This document shows, piece by piece, positions 18,538-29,143 of a DNA stretch of 64,000 nt. Location of the stretch: positions 1,364,001-1,428,000 of the forward strand of contig CP060757.1 of NCBI GenBank assembly GCA_023205875.1. The letters run 5' to 3'. How positions within the stretch are numbered: position 1 is the stretch's first letter; each line of letters opens with the position of its first letter. The position numbers were made by a program, and so were the translations under genes. The stretch comes from Chloropicon primus (Eukaryota; Chlorophyta; Chloropicophyceae; Chloropicales; Chloropicaceae). The notes beneath the pieces are model-generated. The model did not search any database. It worked only from the letters and a program-made list of their open reading frames with translations, and had not been told where the DNA came from.

Positions 18538-19589
18538 ATGGAGCGAGGTCTGTCTCTGTCTCTTGAACGATTGGAGGGAGGAGCTTGTGCGTGGGGCGAG
18601 GGAAAGGGACAAGGGACGGAAGGGCGTCTCACGGGCTTTCGATTCATACCTCGTTCGGATTGGTTCCCAAGTTGACGAGAGAGAGAGAGAGGGGGGGGGG
18701 GAGGAGGAGGACGAAGTATTTGCCCAATGCGGAGGGGGAGGGGAGGGGGTTGGTGGTGCACGGGGCGCACTTCAACGCGAGGAGGAGGCACTTGGAGAAG
18801 TACATCGCGTTGTGGCACTCCTTTCGATGCGACGTCCTTCTTTGCATCACGGGTACTCCCGTCGACGCCTTTCGACCGAGGAGGGGACTCGAGTTCGCAG
18901 AGGCGGTGCTGGGCGAGGTTCGAGACCTGCAGGCCAATCGCCCGACGCCGATCTTGCTGTGCACCTTCAGCGGCTCCTCCAAAACGCTGTACTGGCCGAT
19001 GTGAGTAGCGCTCTCTCGCTCGTTTCTCGTCCGGGTTTCCCACTGACACAGCGAGCGCGCCTTCTTCGCTTTGGTTGCTCCCAGGACGAGGCTTCTCAAG
19101 GACGCTTCCTGGGGCGACGTTCGGTCTCGAATCGTTGGTCAGCTCTTTGACAGCTGCCCCATCGAGTTTCGCGCGGACGAGGGGCTCGATCTGCTCACGA
19201 AGACGGATCAGAACCCCTTCCTCAACGCGGCCCCGGCCTTGCTCAAGCCCCTGATCACGGCCGGCCTTCGACTCTTCGCCTTCTCCTTGGACACCGTGAT
19301 GGCCTCTGAAATCAGGAGGCAGCACCAGACGTACTGGGCCGATATCACCTCGGAGTCGCCGCTCCGGGACGTGAAGACCTTGGTCGTCTACTCCCCGAAG
19401 GACAAGGTCGTGAAGCACGCCACGATCTTGAAGTTTGTGAGAACCCTGGGAGGACTGGGTTGCCCGGTCACCGCTCACGAGTTCACGGGGGACTCGCACC
19501 ACGTCGACCACGTGGTGAAGGAGCCGGGAAAGTACAGGGAGGCTTGCTCGAGCCTTTTCGATAGCGTGGGCTTGACCAGCAAGCTCTGA
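18538..19589 (+). CDS. TMEM53/DUF829-like alpha/beta hydrolase
   Basis: The last two exons are clear: one ending at 19000 and 19085..19589, with an 84-bp intron 19001-19084. They read GLVVHGAHFNARRRHLEKYIALWHS, then SSKTLYWPM/TRLLKDASWGD, then VVYSPKDKVV and GDSHHVDHV. This is the DUF829 (TMEM53) fold with its late Asp and His. The nucleophile Ser would be in CTFSGSSK. The 5' end is unsolved. The coding frame has no ATG between a stop at 18564 and the conserved core, so the likely start is ATG 18538 in another frame, joined by a further small intron within about 18590-18730. Human TMEM53 is a nuclear-envelope protein; the substrate of the plant and algal forms is unknown. Confidence 0.72.
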
Positions 19590-19688
19590 AAAGAAAAAAA
19601 AAGCAAATTACAACTCTGTATTTATATATCTCTGTATTCTCTACACACTCGCGATTTACTCGTCCGTCGTTGTTGCTTGTGGCACCAG

Positions 19689-20849
19689 TCACTCGTCGTC
19701 GCCCTCTCCCTCCTCCGCCGATAGCAGGGTGGTCTTCACGACAGCCATGCCCTCGTCCACCTTGGACTGAATCAGAACTTGCAGTTCCTTGAGCGACTGC
19801 TCGGCGTCTCTGCATATCTGCTCGGCCTCCCCTTCCTTCAGCAGCTGGGACTTGAGTTGTTCCGCGGAGTCCTTATTCTGCTTGGCCGACACGACAGAAA
19901 CATGGACTATCTTGACGAACTTGTTGATCTCGATGATGATCTTCTCGACGATCACCTGCCCTCGCATGGACTGCTGCATGCCTGCGAGCAGCATACCAAT
20001 CGCCATGCCGGCGTATCCACTCATTCCGGGGGGAAGTTTTCCAGCAGAGGCTGCTTGCACCTTGGCGCTCACTTGGACAAGGAGGTTGCTCATCGCCTTG
20101 TCGACGTCCTCCTCACTCAGCTGGTTCATTTCGTCGCCAAGGACCTTTCCGTGCAGGGACGACACCAACGGCATCGTGCTGACCGTTCGCAAGGCCCTGG
20201 TCACGCACTCCTCGTTCTGGAGAAGGTCCAAGATTTCGCCGGCCACCGTGGCCGCGAATTCCTCCGGCCTCACGTCCGCCTTCTCGATGACGGCCTTGAG
20301 TCGCTTCACCAGCTCAGGGGCAACCAACTCTTTCCTAATGTACGCGAACTTGTGTTTGGCCCTGTGAGAGAATCTAAATGTGCAGACCATCGCGCAGAGG
20401 CAATTGAGGAACCCAGCAAGGTCCGAGTTGCCTTTCTCCCTCGCGAGCTTCTGCGCCATTTCGAGCATCTTCGCCACGAAGCTGAGCACCAGCACCATGG
20501 CCTTGGTCGTAATCTTCTTCGACACCTTATCGAGTAGACTGGTCAGTATCTTTTGCGCATTCTGTTTCTTCCTCTCCGCCTTTTCCTCATCTTTCGACTC
20601 TTCCCTCAGCTCAGCCTCCTCCCTCAGCTCGTCCTCGGACTTCTTGGTCTCGTTCGCCTTGGGCCTCGTCCCTTTCTTCGGTTCGAAGCACTCCTGCCAC
20701 TCCTCGAAGGTTTTGAAGGTCTCTTCCTGGCCTCCTTGTGTGACTTGCGTAATCCAATGCTTCTTTATCGGAGGTGGTGGCGGTGGAGGGGAGAAGTCGA
20801 ACCCGTTCCCGTCCGCCACCCTGGTGGGCACCATCATGCAGCAGCCCAT
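19689..20849 (-). CDS. MGCC-starting coiled-coil protein, function unknown
   Basis: The chosen ATG at 20849 gives 386 residues beginning MGCCMMVPTR. Gly2 with Cys3 and Cys4 is the pattern for N-myristoylation plus palmitoylation, so the protein is probably tethered to the cytosolic face of a membrane. The frame is open to 21077, but that part is Ser-rich and reads as 5' UTR. After a poly-Pro stretch and a charged Lys/Glu linker comes a mostly helical body: repeated Leu/Val/Ala heptads, an AMVCTFRFSHRAKHKFAYIRKEL block, and a Gly/Met-rich hydrophobic patch (GMSGYAGMAIGMLLAGM). A coiled-coil tail ends in EEGEGDDE. I recognise no family. It follows homoserine dehydrogenase on the same strand after about 250 bp. 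Confidence 0.65.
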   Translation of the reverse strand: MGCCMMVPTRVADGNGFDFSPPPPPPPIKKHWITQVTQGGQEETFKTFEEWQECFEPKKGTRPKANETKKSEDELREEAELREESKDEEKAERKKQNAQKILTSLLDKVSKKITTKAMVLVLSFVAKMLEMAQKLAREKGNSDLAGFLNCLCAMVCTFRFSHRAKHKFAYIRKELVAPELVKRLKAVIEKADVRPEEFAATVAGEILDLLQNEECVTRALRTVSTMPLVSSLHGKVLGDEMNQLSEEDVDKAMSNLLVQVSAKVQAASAGKLPPGMSGYAGMAIGMLLAGMQQSMRGQVIVEKIIIEINKFVKIVHVSVVSAKQNKDSAEQLKSQLLKEGEAEQICRDAEQSLKELQVLIQSKVDEGMAVVKTTLLSAEEGEGDDE

Positions 20850-21098
20850 CCTTGCTCTCTCCTTCTTTGTCTTGTTCCGAACAAGACTCCTCCTCCTCTC
20901 CTCTCTCTCTCTCAGGACTCTTTTCGTATTATCCAAAGGCGCCTTGTCCCTTTCAAAATCCTGCAATCCAATCATCCAGGCTAGGGGGGACGATGACGAT
21001 GACGACGACGACGAGGACCACAACGAAAAGGAGGAGGAGGCAGGGAACGTGAGTGGGAACAACCTACATGATTGCATTTCCGGAACACTGTTTCTTTA

Positions 21099-22391
21099 TT
21101 AGGATGGAGCTCCGAAGTGGGAGCACAGCCTGATAAGGTCGCTGAACACCCCGCCGGCAGTGACTTCGGCGCCCGCGCCGGGACCGGTGATCACGAGGGG
21201 CTGGGGGTCGTAGCGATCCGTCACGCACAGAATGATGTTGTCGGTGCCGTTCAATTGGGCAAAAGGGTGGGATTCGGGGTACCTCTTCAGCGAAACCGTT
21301 CCTTTTCCCGTTGCCACGTCCACGGAGCCAACGTACCGCAAGACTTCGCCGGCCGCGGCAGCCTCTTCCTGCAGCTTTGTCATCTGGTCATCGAATTCTG
21401 GAAGCTTTTGCATGAACTCCTCGCTCGAGCTGCAGGACTCCAGCTCCTTTGGAACGAGGCTCTCCACCGGGATGTCCGAGAGCTCCAGCCCAACGCCGGA
21501 TTCCCTGGCCAAGGTGGTCACCTTCCTGGCCACGTCAGTGCCCGAGAGGTCGTCCCTCGGGTCAGGCTCCGTGAACCCGTTCTCCTTGGCGGTCTTGACG
21601 ATGTCAGAAAACTTTGTCCCTCTCTTGAAGCTGTTGAAGATGTAAGACAGAGTCCCGCTGAAGACTCCTTCAACGCTCTTGATGCGATCCCCAGTATCCA
21701 CCAAGTGCTTGATCGTGCCGATGACTGGAAGGCCCGCGCCCACCGTGGCCTCGTAAAAGTAGTGGACGTGCTTCTCCTCCTGAAGCTTCTTGACCGCGTT
21801 GTACCTCTCCAAGGGCCCAGAGTTGACCTTCTTGTTCGGGGTAATGACGTGCACCCCGCTCTCCATCCACTGCTGGTAGTAGTCCGAAACGTAGTCGCTT
21901 GCGGTGCAGTCAATGATCACCGGAATCGGCATGGAGCAAGACAGCAAGTGATCTTTGATCCCGACCAAGTCGCTCGCCTCGGAGCTCCCCTCGAACCTGT
22001 CCTTCCAGTCGCTAAGCTCTATCCCTGAGTCTGACAGGAGCATCCTCTTCGAGTTCGCCAATGCGCAGATTTTGATGTCCAGGCCCCTCCTCGCCCTCAG
22101 CACGGGCAGCTGGACCCGAAACTGCTCCAGGAGAGCCTTCCCGACCAGTCCGGGCCCCACGACACCCACTGCGACCTTGATTTCGTCGGCTTCCGCCCTC
22201 GGCCTTGCCATGTTCACGGCGCCCTCTGCAGTCGTGCTCGACTCCTTTCCAAAGGTCGCCAAAGGTCTGGGACCACCCCCGCCGCCAAAGATCTGGGGGG
22301 GCCAAGCGCTTCTTCCGCCTCCGCAGAGACCCAGCGGCAGTCCTCCTCTCGTCAGCAACCTCGCCAAGTCCCTCAAGGGCGACAACGGCAT
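21099..22391 (-). CDS. Homoserine dehydrogenase (monofunctional, probably plastidic)
   Basis: A single exon encodes 430 residues from ATG 22391; the open frame upstream has only TTG. It reduces aspartate semialdehyde to homoserine in the aspartate-family pathway to Met, Thr and Ile. The NAD(P)-binding loop VGVVGPGLVGKALL lies at about residue 74. The substrate region follows: VITPNKKVNSGPLERY, FYEATVGAGLPVIGTI, GVFSGTLSYIF and GFTEPDPRDDLSGTDVARK. The C-terminus ends normally (GGVFSDLIRL). The first 55 residues are rich in Arg, Leu, Gly and Pro with no acidic patch at the start, as in a transit peptide. There is no aspartate kinase domain, unlike the fused land-plant enzyme. It lies 124 bp downstream of the RNA-binding gene on the same strand. 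Confidence 0.92.
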   Translation of the reverse strand: MPLSPLRDLARLLTRGGLPLGLCGGGRSAWPPQIFGGGGGPRPLATFGKESSTTAEGAVNMARPRAEADEIKVAVGVVGPGLVGKALLEQFRVQLPVLRARRGLDIKICALANSKRMLLSDSGIELSDWKDRFEGSSEASDLVGIKDHLLSCSMPIPVIIDCTASDYVSDYYQQWMESGVHVITPNKKVNSGPLERYNAVKKLQEEKHVHYFYEATVGAGLPVIGTIKHLVDTGDRIKSVEGVFSGTLSYIFNSFKRGTKFSDIVKTAKENGFTEPDPRDDLSGTDVARKVTTLARESGVGLELSDIPVESLVPKELESCSSSEEFMQKLPEFDDQMTKLQEEAAAAGEVLRYVGSVDVATGKGTVSLKRYPESHPFAQLNGTDNIILCVTDRYDPQPLVITGPGAGAEVTAGGVFSDLIRLCSHFGAPS

Positions 22392-22515
22392 AAGTTTCCT
22401 GTCCTGTCCTGTCGCCTTATCCTCTTTCTCAATCAGCAAGCTCAATCAAGAAGAGGAGAGGAGAGAGAGGCGAGAGAGCTCTGTGCGGGGAGGGGAATAC
22501 ATTACAATAAGTGAA

Positions 22516-24243
22516 TTAATAGGGACCGCTCGGCTTGTTGCTGTCCTCTTGCTTCGGCTGAAGCATGTACCCCAGCTGGCCGTTTGGAAGCATGGTCTGG
22601 ACCATCGCCATGCCGCCCATCATACCACCGCCTTGCTGCTGTTGCTGGCCCCCGTATCCCCCTTGCATCTGCTGCGGCGGCATCTGCTGGGGCGGCTGCT
22701 GTTGCTGCACGTACCCTCCTCCGCCGTACCCTCCTCCGCCGTACCCACCTCCGCCGTACCCACCGCCTCCGTACCCACCGCCTCCAACTTGACCGTAACC
22801 ACCAACTTGGCCATAACCGCCCTGACCACCGTAACCGCCTCCTCCTCCCATGCCTGGGCTGTACGAGCCGCCGCCGCCGTACCCTGGAGCACCCATGCCT
22901 TGGTTGTACCCTCCGCCCATGTGGCCTTGGTTGTACCCTCCTCCGCCGCCGCCGTATCCGCCCCCCATGTGGCCTGCTTGGTTGTACGCACCTCTGCCGT
23001 ACCCGCCTCTGTTGAAGCTGCCGCCGCCCATGTTGCTGCTTTCGTCGAACCTCTTCCTCTTGTTCGGAGGGTTCCTCGCCAGCTGCACCTGGAGCACGAC
23101 CCCGTCCATCATGAAGGGGTTCACCTCGTGCGCGCTGACCGCCTTTTGGGCAGAGAAAGGATGGCAGTAGTGCACGAACCCGAACTTGATCGAATTGGAA
23201 GTCTGTGGCAGAGCGACCCTCTCGATCTCCCCAAAGGACTCGAACATGGCTCTCAGGTTCGACTCCGTCGCCGAGGCGGACACGGGCAGGCCTCCGATGT
23301 ACACAGACTTCGATTCTCCGGCGTACGGGTCGTTGTTGTTGTTGCTGCCCCCCGGCCCTTGGCTCTTCGAGAACTCTATGTTGGGTCTCGTGGAGCCGAA
23401 CATGACCTCCTCCAGCTTCTTCTTCGTCATCAGCGCGGCGCTGTGGTTGTAGAACGTGGCGAACCCGAATCCTCTGTTCATGCCCCCGTTCGACTCTGTC
23501 ACGAGCTCCAAGGTCTCGATGCCAACGCCGTGCTCTCTCACGATCGACTCGAACTCGGTCGTTGACATCTCCTTCGGCAGGCCACCGATGAAGAGCTTGT
23601 TCTTGGTCTGGCTCGGCTTCACCCTCAGGCTGTTCCCTTTGAGCATGTAGCCCTCCAAGGCCCTCTGGGCCCTCTGCGCTTGCTCCGGCGATCCAAGCAT
23701 CACGAAACCGAACTGCTTCCGCTGCCCGGTGTTCCCGTCCACGGGAATCCTCGTCTCCAGGACGGTCCAGCTAGACGCGTCGGGGTGGTCCTGGAAGACC
23801 TGAGCCAGCTCGTACTCTTCCAGGGAGATGGGGAGGTTCCCGATGAACACCTCCGAGCCGTGCTTGGGAAGGGCCAGGGGGTCTTCCTGATCTTTTTCCG
23901 GCACCGCGGAGGCGTAAGTGGGGTTCACAGGCAGGGTCTGGGCGTCCACAGGGGCCGCATCGTCCTGCACCGTCAGCGGTGGCACGCCTGGCGCCTCCGG
24001 GTCGTACTCCTCCGCCTCCGCCTCCGCCTCCGCCTCCGCCTCCGCCTTGACCCCTTCCGGTTCCTCCTCCACAGGTTCCCCCTCCTGGGTCTTCAAGTCC
24101 TCCTCCTTCTTCCCCTCTTCCGCCGCCGCCGTCGTCGTCGTCGTCGCCACCGTCGCCGTCATTTCTTTCACCGGTTCCTCCCCCTTGTTCGTTTCCTCTT
24201 CTTTCCCCATCGCCATCGTGTCGGTCGTCTTCGTTCTCACCAT
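22516..24243 (-). CDS. Three-RRM hnRNP-like RNA-binding protein with GY-rich tail
   Basis: A single exon encodes 575 residues. An acidic Glu/Thr/Ala N-terminus includes an (AE)n run. Three RRMs follow: RNP2 VFIGNL with RNP1 KQFGFVML; LFIGGL with RGFGFATF; and VYIGGL with IKFGFVHY. A KRKR patch and then a 170-residue tail of Gly-Gly-Tyr repeats with Gln/Pro follow. The DNA here is a 15-bp periodic array at about 22700-22850. The architecture is like hnRNP Q/R proteins of mRNA processing or stability, and the tail is the kind that drives phase separation. The start ATG 24243 is 147 bp from the divergent glycosylase start, with a GAC trinucleotide run between. Confidence 0.9.
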   Translation of the reverse strand: MVRTKTTDTMAMGKEEETNKGEEPVKEMTATVATTTTTAAAEEGKKEEDLKTQEGEPVEEEPEGVKAEAEAEAEAEAEEYDPEAPGVPPLTVQDDAAPVDAQTLPVNPTYASAVPEKDQEDPLALPKHGSEVFIGNLPISLEEYELAQVFQDHPDASSWTVLETRIPVDGNTGQRKQFGFVMLGSPEQAQRAQRALEGYMLKGNSLRVKPSQTKNKLFIGGLPKEMSTTEFESIVREHGVGIETLELVTESNGGMNRGFGFATFYNHSAALMTKKKLEEVMFGSTRPNIEFSKSQGPGGSNNNNDPYAGESKSVYIGGLPVSASATESNLRAMFESFGEIERVALPQTSNSIKFGFVHYCHPFSAQKAVSAHEVNPFMMDGVVLQVQLARNPPNKRKRFDESSNMGGGSFNRGGYGRGAYNQAGHMGGGYGGGGGGYNQGHMGGGYNQGMGAPGYGGGGSYSPGMGGGGGYGGQGGYGQVGGYGQVGGGGYGGGGYGGGGYGGGGYGGGGYVQQQQPPQQMPPQQMQGGYGGQQQQQGGGMMGGMAMVQTMLPNGQLGYMLQPKQEDSNKPSGPY

Positions 24244-24332
24244 ACGATTCCTTGAGCGCCAACCAACCCTCTCTCTCTCCTCTGATCGCGGACGCGATCG
24301 ATCGCCTTCTCCTCGGGCAGCCAAGCCAGCGA

Positions 24333-24336
24333 TCAG

Positions 24337-24369
<33 letters not shown>

Positions 24370-24390
24370 GAGGAGGAGGAGGAGGAGGGG
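24333..24390 (+). repeat. (GAC)n/(GAG)n microsatellite in a bidirectional promoter
   Basis: About eleven GAC units are followed by GAG units, directly before the glycosylase ATG and within the 147 bp shared with the divergent RRM gene. Confidence 0.85.
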
Positions 24391-24751
24391 ATGAGGGTGT
24401 GGAGGAGGGGGAGGATGAACCGAGGGGTCTTCGAAAAGTATGCCTTTGTCGGAGCCGGGAAGGGATACGCGCAAAGGAAGAGGGGGGAGAACGAGAACGA
24501 GAATGAGAACGAGAAAGGGAAAGGGAAAGGGTCGTGCTCGGCCAAGAGGCGGAGGAGAGAGGAGGGGGGGGGACTCGAGGCAAAACTCGGAAAGAAACCC
24601 CTCCGGTTGATCTTGGTGGGGCACAACCCGAGTCAGCACGCTTGGGCGAGCGGACACTACTACAGTAACCCTTCCAACAGGTAAGGATTGGTTTTAGGAT
24701 TGTGGGTGCTGAAATTCAATTTAGGTTGGATTGTGGCACAAGACACAAGAT

Positions 24752-24794
<43 letters not shown>

Positions 24795-25447
24795 GTGTTG
24801 TGTTGTGTGCTGACTTCACGGCTCTTGCTTCTTCTCTTGCCAGGATGTGGAAAATACTGCGGGAAACGGGGATCGCGCCGGAAGAGTTGGTCAGGGGCTG
24901 CGAGGACGACGGCAGCATGCAGGAGAGCTGCGGGGTCGGATTCATTGACGTTGGTGTCGGTATGCCTGGAACGGACTCCTCGCAGTTCACGACGAAAGAC
25001 ATGGCAACTGCCAGCAAGAACTTCTACGCTCACCTCTCGACTCATCTCGAGCGGGCCAGCGAGAGCATCGGGTGCTTGTGTGGCAAGTGCGGTTCGCCTA
25101 AACTCGTGGCGTTTACCGGCAAGAAGCAGTTCGTGGAACTCGTCAACGCCGACAGGCTGAGGCTTAACATGAAGAAGGTGCAAACGGTTCCACTGGGGCC
25201 CCAGGACTCGAGGCTGCTGCCTCAGGACTGGCCCTTTGGGAGGACCGACGCCGACACGCGAGTGTGGGTGCTGACCTCGACGTCCGGAGCGAGCGCGTTG
25301 ACGAACTCGGCCAGGATTGCGCCCTACGCGGACCTCAGCGCGGAGTTGGCAAAGATACCGTGGCCCCTGCCGAAGGACGAGGTGCTGAGGTGCCACCAGG
25401 CACCGCCAGAAAAGGAGTCGCCGCCGACGACGACGACGTCGTTGTAA
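24391..25447 (+). CDS. MUG/TDG-type mismatch uracil/thymine DNA glycosylase
   Basis: Exons 24391..24680 and 24844..25447 encode 297 residues; the 163-bp intron contains a TG microsatellite. The motif LRLILVGHNPSQHAWASGHYYSNPSNRMW, split here at the intron, corresponds to the family-2 uracil-glycosylase signature (G-x-NP...GHYF..P.NRFW). The catalytic-loop Asn of GHNP is present. Further on come GVGFIDVGVGMPGT and PKLVAFTGKK, which match the second half of MUG/TDG enzymes. These remove U or T opposite G in the nucleus, starting base-excision repair. The N-terminal 55 residues are basic with Glu/Asn repeats and a KRRRREE patch that may be a nuclear signal. The C-terminus is low-complexity. A start at ATG 24415 is an alternative. 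Confidence 0.85.
24752..24805 (+). repeat. (TG)n microsatellite within an intron
   Basis: A run of about 20 TG units followed by TTGTG units lies inside the glycosylase intron 24681-24843. Confidence 0.9.
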
Positions 25448-25582
25448 CGGTTTTCTGTATTTTATAATGTTCATATGATTGTATGTCATGTTCATAACTA
25501 TGTACTGTTACTCTTTGATAACAAAGCAGGACCTTGTCTCTTTCGTCCGTTGTGATTATGCTATCCAACAACAGTAACCTCG

Positions 25583-27512
25583 TCATACTATTCTTCGAGG
25601 AGCAAACCAGCTCCTCCAGTCGTTCGTCCCGAGCTGGCCGAGCTCACCGCGACCCCAGAGGTAGATGCTCTTGTCGGAGAGCACGGCAGCGGAGGAGGAG
25701 TCGCCCAAGGTGATCGACTCGACGGACACGTTGCCCCTCCTCAACTTCTGGAAATACTCTACGGGGGTGAAGAAAAATCTGGAGTTTCTGTCGTTGTGGC
25801 CCAGCTGCCCATAGTTGTTGTATCCCGTGGTGAACAAAGACGTGGTGCAGGTCTTGGAATTGTACATCAAGACCGCCGTGTGGCTTCCACCCGCGCAGGC
25901 GTGAACGCACCTCATGGTCTCGCCACTCTCCCCAAGCCTCACCCTTGTCGGCATCTGCCTCTTCAAGTTGTCCCCGAGTCCAAGACAGCCCTGGGCGTTG
26001 TCGCCCCACACGTAGAGCGCTCCGCTCGCAGACACTGCGAGCGAATGCTTCAGCCCGCAAGAAAGGGAGACCATGCGGTCGGGATCCTTGCTTCCCCTCT
26101 TTGGCCTGAGCGCAACGACCTCCTGCGGAATGGCCACTGACTTGAACAGGTTGGACTCTTCGTTCTGCTTGGTGTGATGGCCCAGCTGCCCGCAGATGTT
26201 GTTGCCCCAGCTGAAGACCATCCCGTTGCTGGACAGGCACATGGAGTGCGTGCCTCCCGCGGCCGCTTTCACAACCCTGTGCCTCGCCAGAGCCTCCACC
26301 CTCTTCATGGGGCCCTCATCATGGAGCTGGCCATGCCCGAGCTGGCCGTTTCTGCCCCTGCCGCACGTCCACAAGCCCCCGCAGGAGCTGGTCGCCACCG
26401 TGTGGTTGGACCCGCAGCTCACACTGGTGATCCTCACCTTGTGCAAGCAGGACAGGACCTTTGGAACGTTGAGGTCTATGGGAGTCCAGCCGCCATGGCC
26501 GAGCTCCCCGCTGGACGCGAGCCCCCAAGAGTACATCGAGCCGCTAGCCGTGATCACGGCATTGTGGGACGAGCCGCAAGCGACCTGAAGGGCCTTGGAG
26601 GAGAGCTCGGAATCCTCCTCCCCCTGGTCCAGGTCGATCCTCTGCACCGTGCAAGCGTTCTCGTACTGCCCGTTGCCGAGCTGACCGTGGAACCCGCGTC
26701 CGCAAGTGTACACCGAGCTGCTCGCTTGATCCACGAGGGCAGTGTGGTAGGATCCCAGCCCGATGAGGCTCTCCGATTTCCTGGCCTTGTCGCTCGCGGT
26801 GAGATAGTGAAGAAGGGACATCCACGTTTCCCCCCGAACCCTGTTGGGCTCCAGTCCGACCCAGTCCCTGCTCCTCAAGACCTTCCTCTTCGCGACCTCC
26901 TCCGTGACGCCCGTCTCAGCAAAGTACTTGCACGTGCAATTGAGCGCGGCGAGGGACTCGACGGGCAGGAAACTCATCACGAGCTCGAGCTCGCCCTGGC
27001 AGAGGGACCCCAAGGGCTGCTCCGGGAGCCCTCGCCCCGCCTCGGCCTTCCTCCCCGTCTTGGCCCTCTTTGCGGCCCCTGCCGCGATCACCGGGGGCGA
27101 GCTGAGGTTGAGAGAGCGTCTCGTCTCGCACTCCTCGGAGCCCGACCTCAAGAAGGAAAAACTAGGATCGCCTGTTGTTCGTTCGGCAGAGCAAGATGAG
27201 GCAACCAAACGAGTCAGTCCGTCGCACTGGAAGCGGGAAGGAGAAAGGGAAACGAAGGATTGCGGTCGGCATTGACCTGAATGACTCACGTTCGAACTTG
27301 CGCTTCGGTCGCAGGACGCTCGACACCTCGCAGTCCCCTTCGCAGGACTCTCCGCTCGACGTGGACGCATCCCTGAGCGGCGTCCCCAAGTTGGTGATCT
27401 GCTTCCTGGTATTGGCACATTGTCTAAATATATGACTCGCTGTCGGTTGCACCTCCACTCTCTCTCTCTCCCCCCCCTGTTCCTTGTCCTGACTCTCTCT
27501 CCTCCTCATCAT
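25583..27512 (-). CDS. F-box protein with RCC1 beta-propeller
   Basis: Exon 1 (27512..27290) and exon 2 (27171..25583), with a 118-bp phase-1 intron, encode about 603 residues. An F-box-like segment occurs at roughly residues 115-160 (LCQGELELVMSFLPVESLAALNCTCKYF). It is followed by about seven RCC1 repeats with the G-x-YHT/SHN...G..Y.WG signature (YTCGRGFHGQLGNG, YSWGLASSGELGHG, WTCGRGRNGQLGHG, FSWGNNICGQLGHH, YVWGDNAQGCLGLG, LFTTGYNNYGQLGHN, YLWGRGELGQLGTN). F-box plus RCC1 predicts a substrate receptor of an SCF ubiquitin ligase, with the propeller as the binding face. The 5' end is less sure: ATG 27509 or 27512 opens the first exon, but another upstream exon is possible. Confidence 0.85.
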
Positions 27513-28240
27513 CACACACCCCTACACACCCACACCCCCACGCACTCGTCCTGCGTCCTCCGTTGGCCTCTTGTCCCTTCCCTCGTGTATCGAATTGTCT
27601 TCGCGTCGTCTTGGTCTCCTGTTCTCGTGCTTGTGATCCCTGTCCCTGTCACTGGAACGCGGCGTTGGCGACGGACGCCCGGGTTGGTCTTGGTCTTGGT
27701 CTGTCGCGACAGGTGTGTTCTAAAACCTGCTGGTTTATTTTTGGGGTCTGTCGGTTTTTTTTTTCGAGTTTTCGGGGGGGGGGGAGAGTGAAAAACACAT
27801 CTTGGAGGAAAAAACACATCCATCTTGGAGGTTTAACGGCACCATGAACAACGAGTATTCAAAATATAACGTTATCCACCTCCTGTCGGTTCTGTTCAAG
27901 ACGTTACTTTCACTGGGACGAGGACCCAGCAATGGCGCGTGCTCCTGGACATGGAGAACGGCGAGAACGGGGACCTATCCTAAGATCAATAGCAATAGAT
28001 AAAGGTCATAGCATACCTTAGGGTACTGTGCTGCTATATACTGCTGTGCTCCTGATGCGGGTGTGTCCTCCGAACATGAAACCGAAAGACTTGGGAGAGA
28101 GCAGAGCAGAACCCACACACACACGGGCTCTCTCTCTCTCGACTGGAAGGTCGTTCTTTGCGCGCGTTTCGATTGGCATGCCGTGCGATCGGGGGGGGGG
28201 GGGGCAGGCTAGGGCACGGGGACGGATCGGCGGGGGAAAG
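27513..28240. other. 728-bp gap between the RCC1 and DnaJ genes
   Basis: No gene is supported. It contains long homopolymers (a T run near 27757, a G run near 27774 and a G run near 28191). A relatively AT-rich stretch at 27800-28060 stands out from the GC-rich surroundings. A short open frame at 27802-28002 on the + strand has no recognisable similarity. I looked for snRNA or tRNA structure and saw none. Confidence 0.4.
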
Positions 28241-28984
28241 TCACCACCCCAAGAAGGAACTCCCTCCGGAGCCTCCGAAACCCCCGTGGCCGCCCAAGAA
28301 CACCCCTCCGGGGTTGCCGCCCTCCTCCACCTGCTCGTCCGTGGACGTCTCCACCCTGCCATCGGGGTGCCTGATCGTCTTCGTGGTTCGCGTGACCCTC
28401 CTGCCGTTCTGGATGATGGTGCTCGTGCTCGTGCTCGTGCTCATGCCTCCGCCGAACCCCCCCATGGACGACGACATGGAGCTGGTGCTCATGAAGTTGT
28501 CCCCGCCGAACATGCCCCCTCCGCCCATCATGCCCCCTCCGCCCATCATACCGCTCATCATCTGGTGCAGGGGAGAAGTGTGGAACCCCCCGCCACCCCC
28601 GGCTGGCCGCCCAGGGAAGCCACCATCCCCGGAGAAGAAGGGGTCCGCAAAGGGGTCGACCCCACCGAAAATAGTTTGGAAGAGCTCGAACGGGTCGACG
28701 TGGAAGCCCCCGGCACCGCCGAATCCCCGTCCCCCCCGTCCCCGCGATCCGACCCCCTCCTTGACCGCCTCCAGGCCGTACGCGTCGTACACCTCCCTCT
28801 TCTCCGGGTCGCTGAGTATGTCGTACGCCTCTGCGACGAGTTTGAACCTGAGTTCCGCTTCCTGTTCGTTCCCCGGGTTCTTATCCGGGTGCCACTTGAT
28901 CGCCTGCTTCCTGTACGCCCTCCTCACCTCCCCCTCCGTCGCCTCCCTCGTCACTCCCAACACCTCGTACAGCGAGTCCTCCAT
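28241..28984 (-). CDS. Class B J-domain cochaperone (DNAJB6-like)
   Basis: A single exon encodes 247 residues. The J domain is complete at residues 4-70 with the HPD motif (KWHPDKNPG) and ends [15 protein letters not shown]. It is followed by a Gly/Phe region ([24 protein letters not shown]), a Gly/Met-rich stretch and a Ser/Thr-rich segment ([10 protein letters not shown]). The tail reads [20 protein letters not shown] and ends GGSSFLGW. There is no Cys-rich zinc domain. This is the layout of DNAJB6 proteins, which feed clients to Hsp70 and suppress aggregation. It lies in the cytosol or nucleus, as no targeting signal is seen. The start codon is 159 bp from that of the divergent neighbour. 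Confidence 0.92.
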   Translation of the reverse strand: MEDSLYEVLGVTREATEGEVRRAYRKQAIKWHPDKNPGNEQEAELRFKLVAEAYDILSDPEKREVYDAYGLEAVKEGVGSRGRGGRGFGGAGGFHVDPFELFQTIFGGVDPFADPFFSGDGGFPGRPAGGGGGFHTSPLHQMMSGMMGGGGMMGGGGMFGGDNFMSTSSMSSSMGGFGGGMSTSTSTSTIIQNGRRVTRTTKTIRHPDGRVETSTDEQVEEGGNPGGVFLGGHGGFGGSGGSSFLGW

Positions 28985-29143
28985 CCTCTCCCCCTCTCGA
29001 TCGATCCCTATCCTATCAATATTGAATAATCCCTATCTAAAAAACTTTGGGCGGGAGATCGCTGCAGGGAGACCGGGGAACGGGGTCTCGTTCTCGATCT
29101 CGATCGCATCGCGGCGATCGTGTGCGGTGCGGTGGAGGAGAGG

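Noticed and set aside
27513-28240. snRNA or tRNA gene in the AT-richer gap
   Set aside because: I found no tRNA T-loop with pairing arms and no match to U1, U2 or U6 core motifs.
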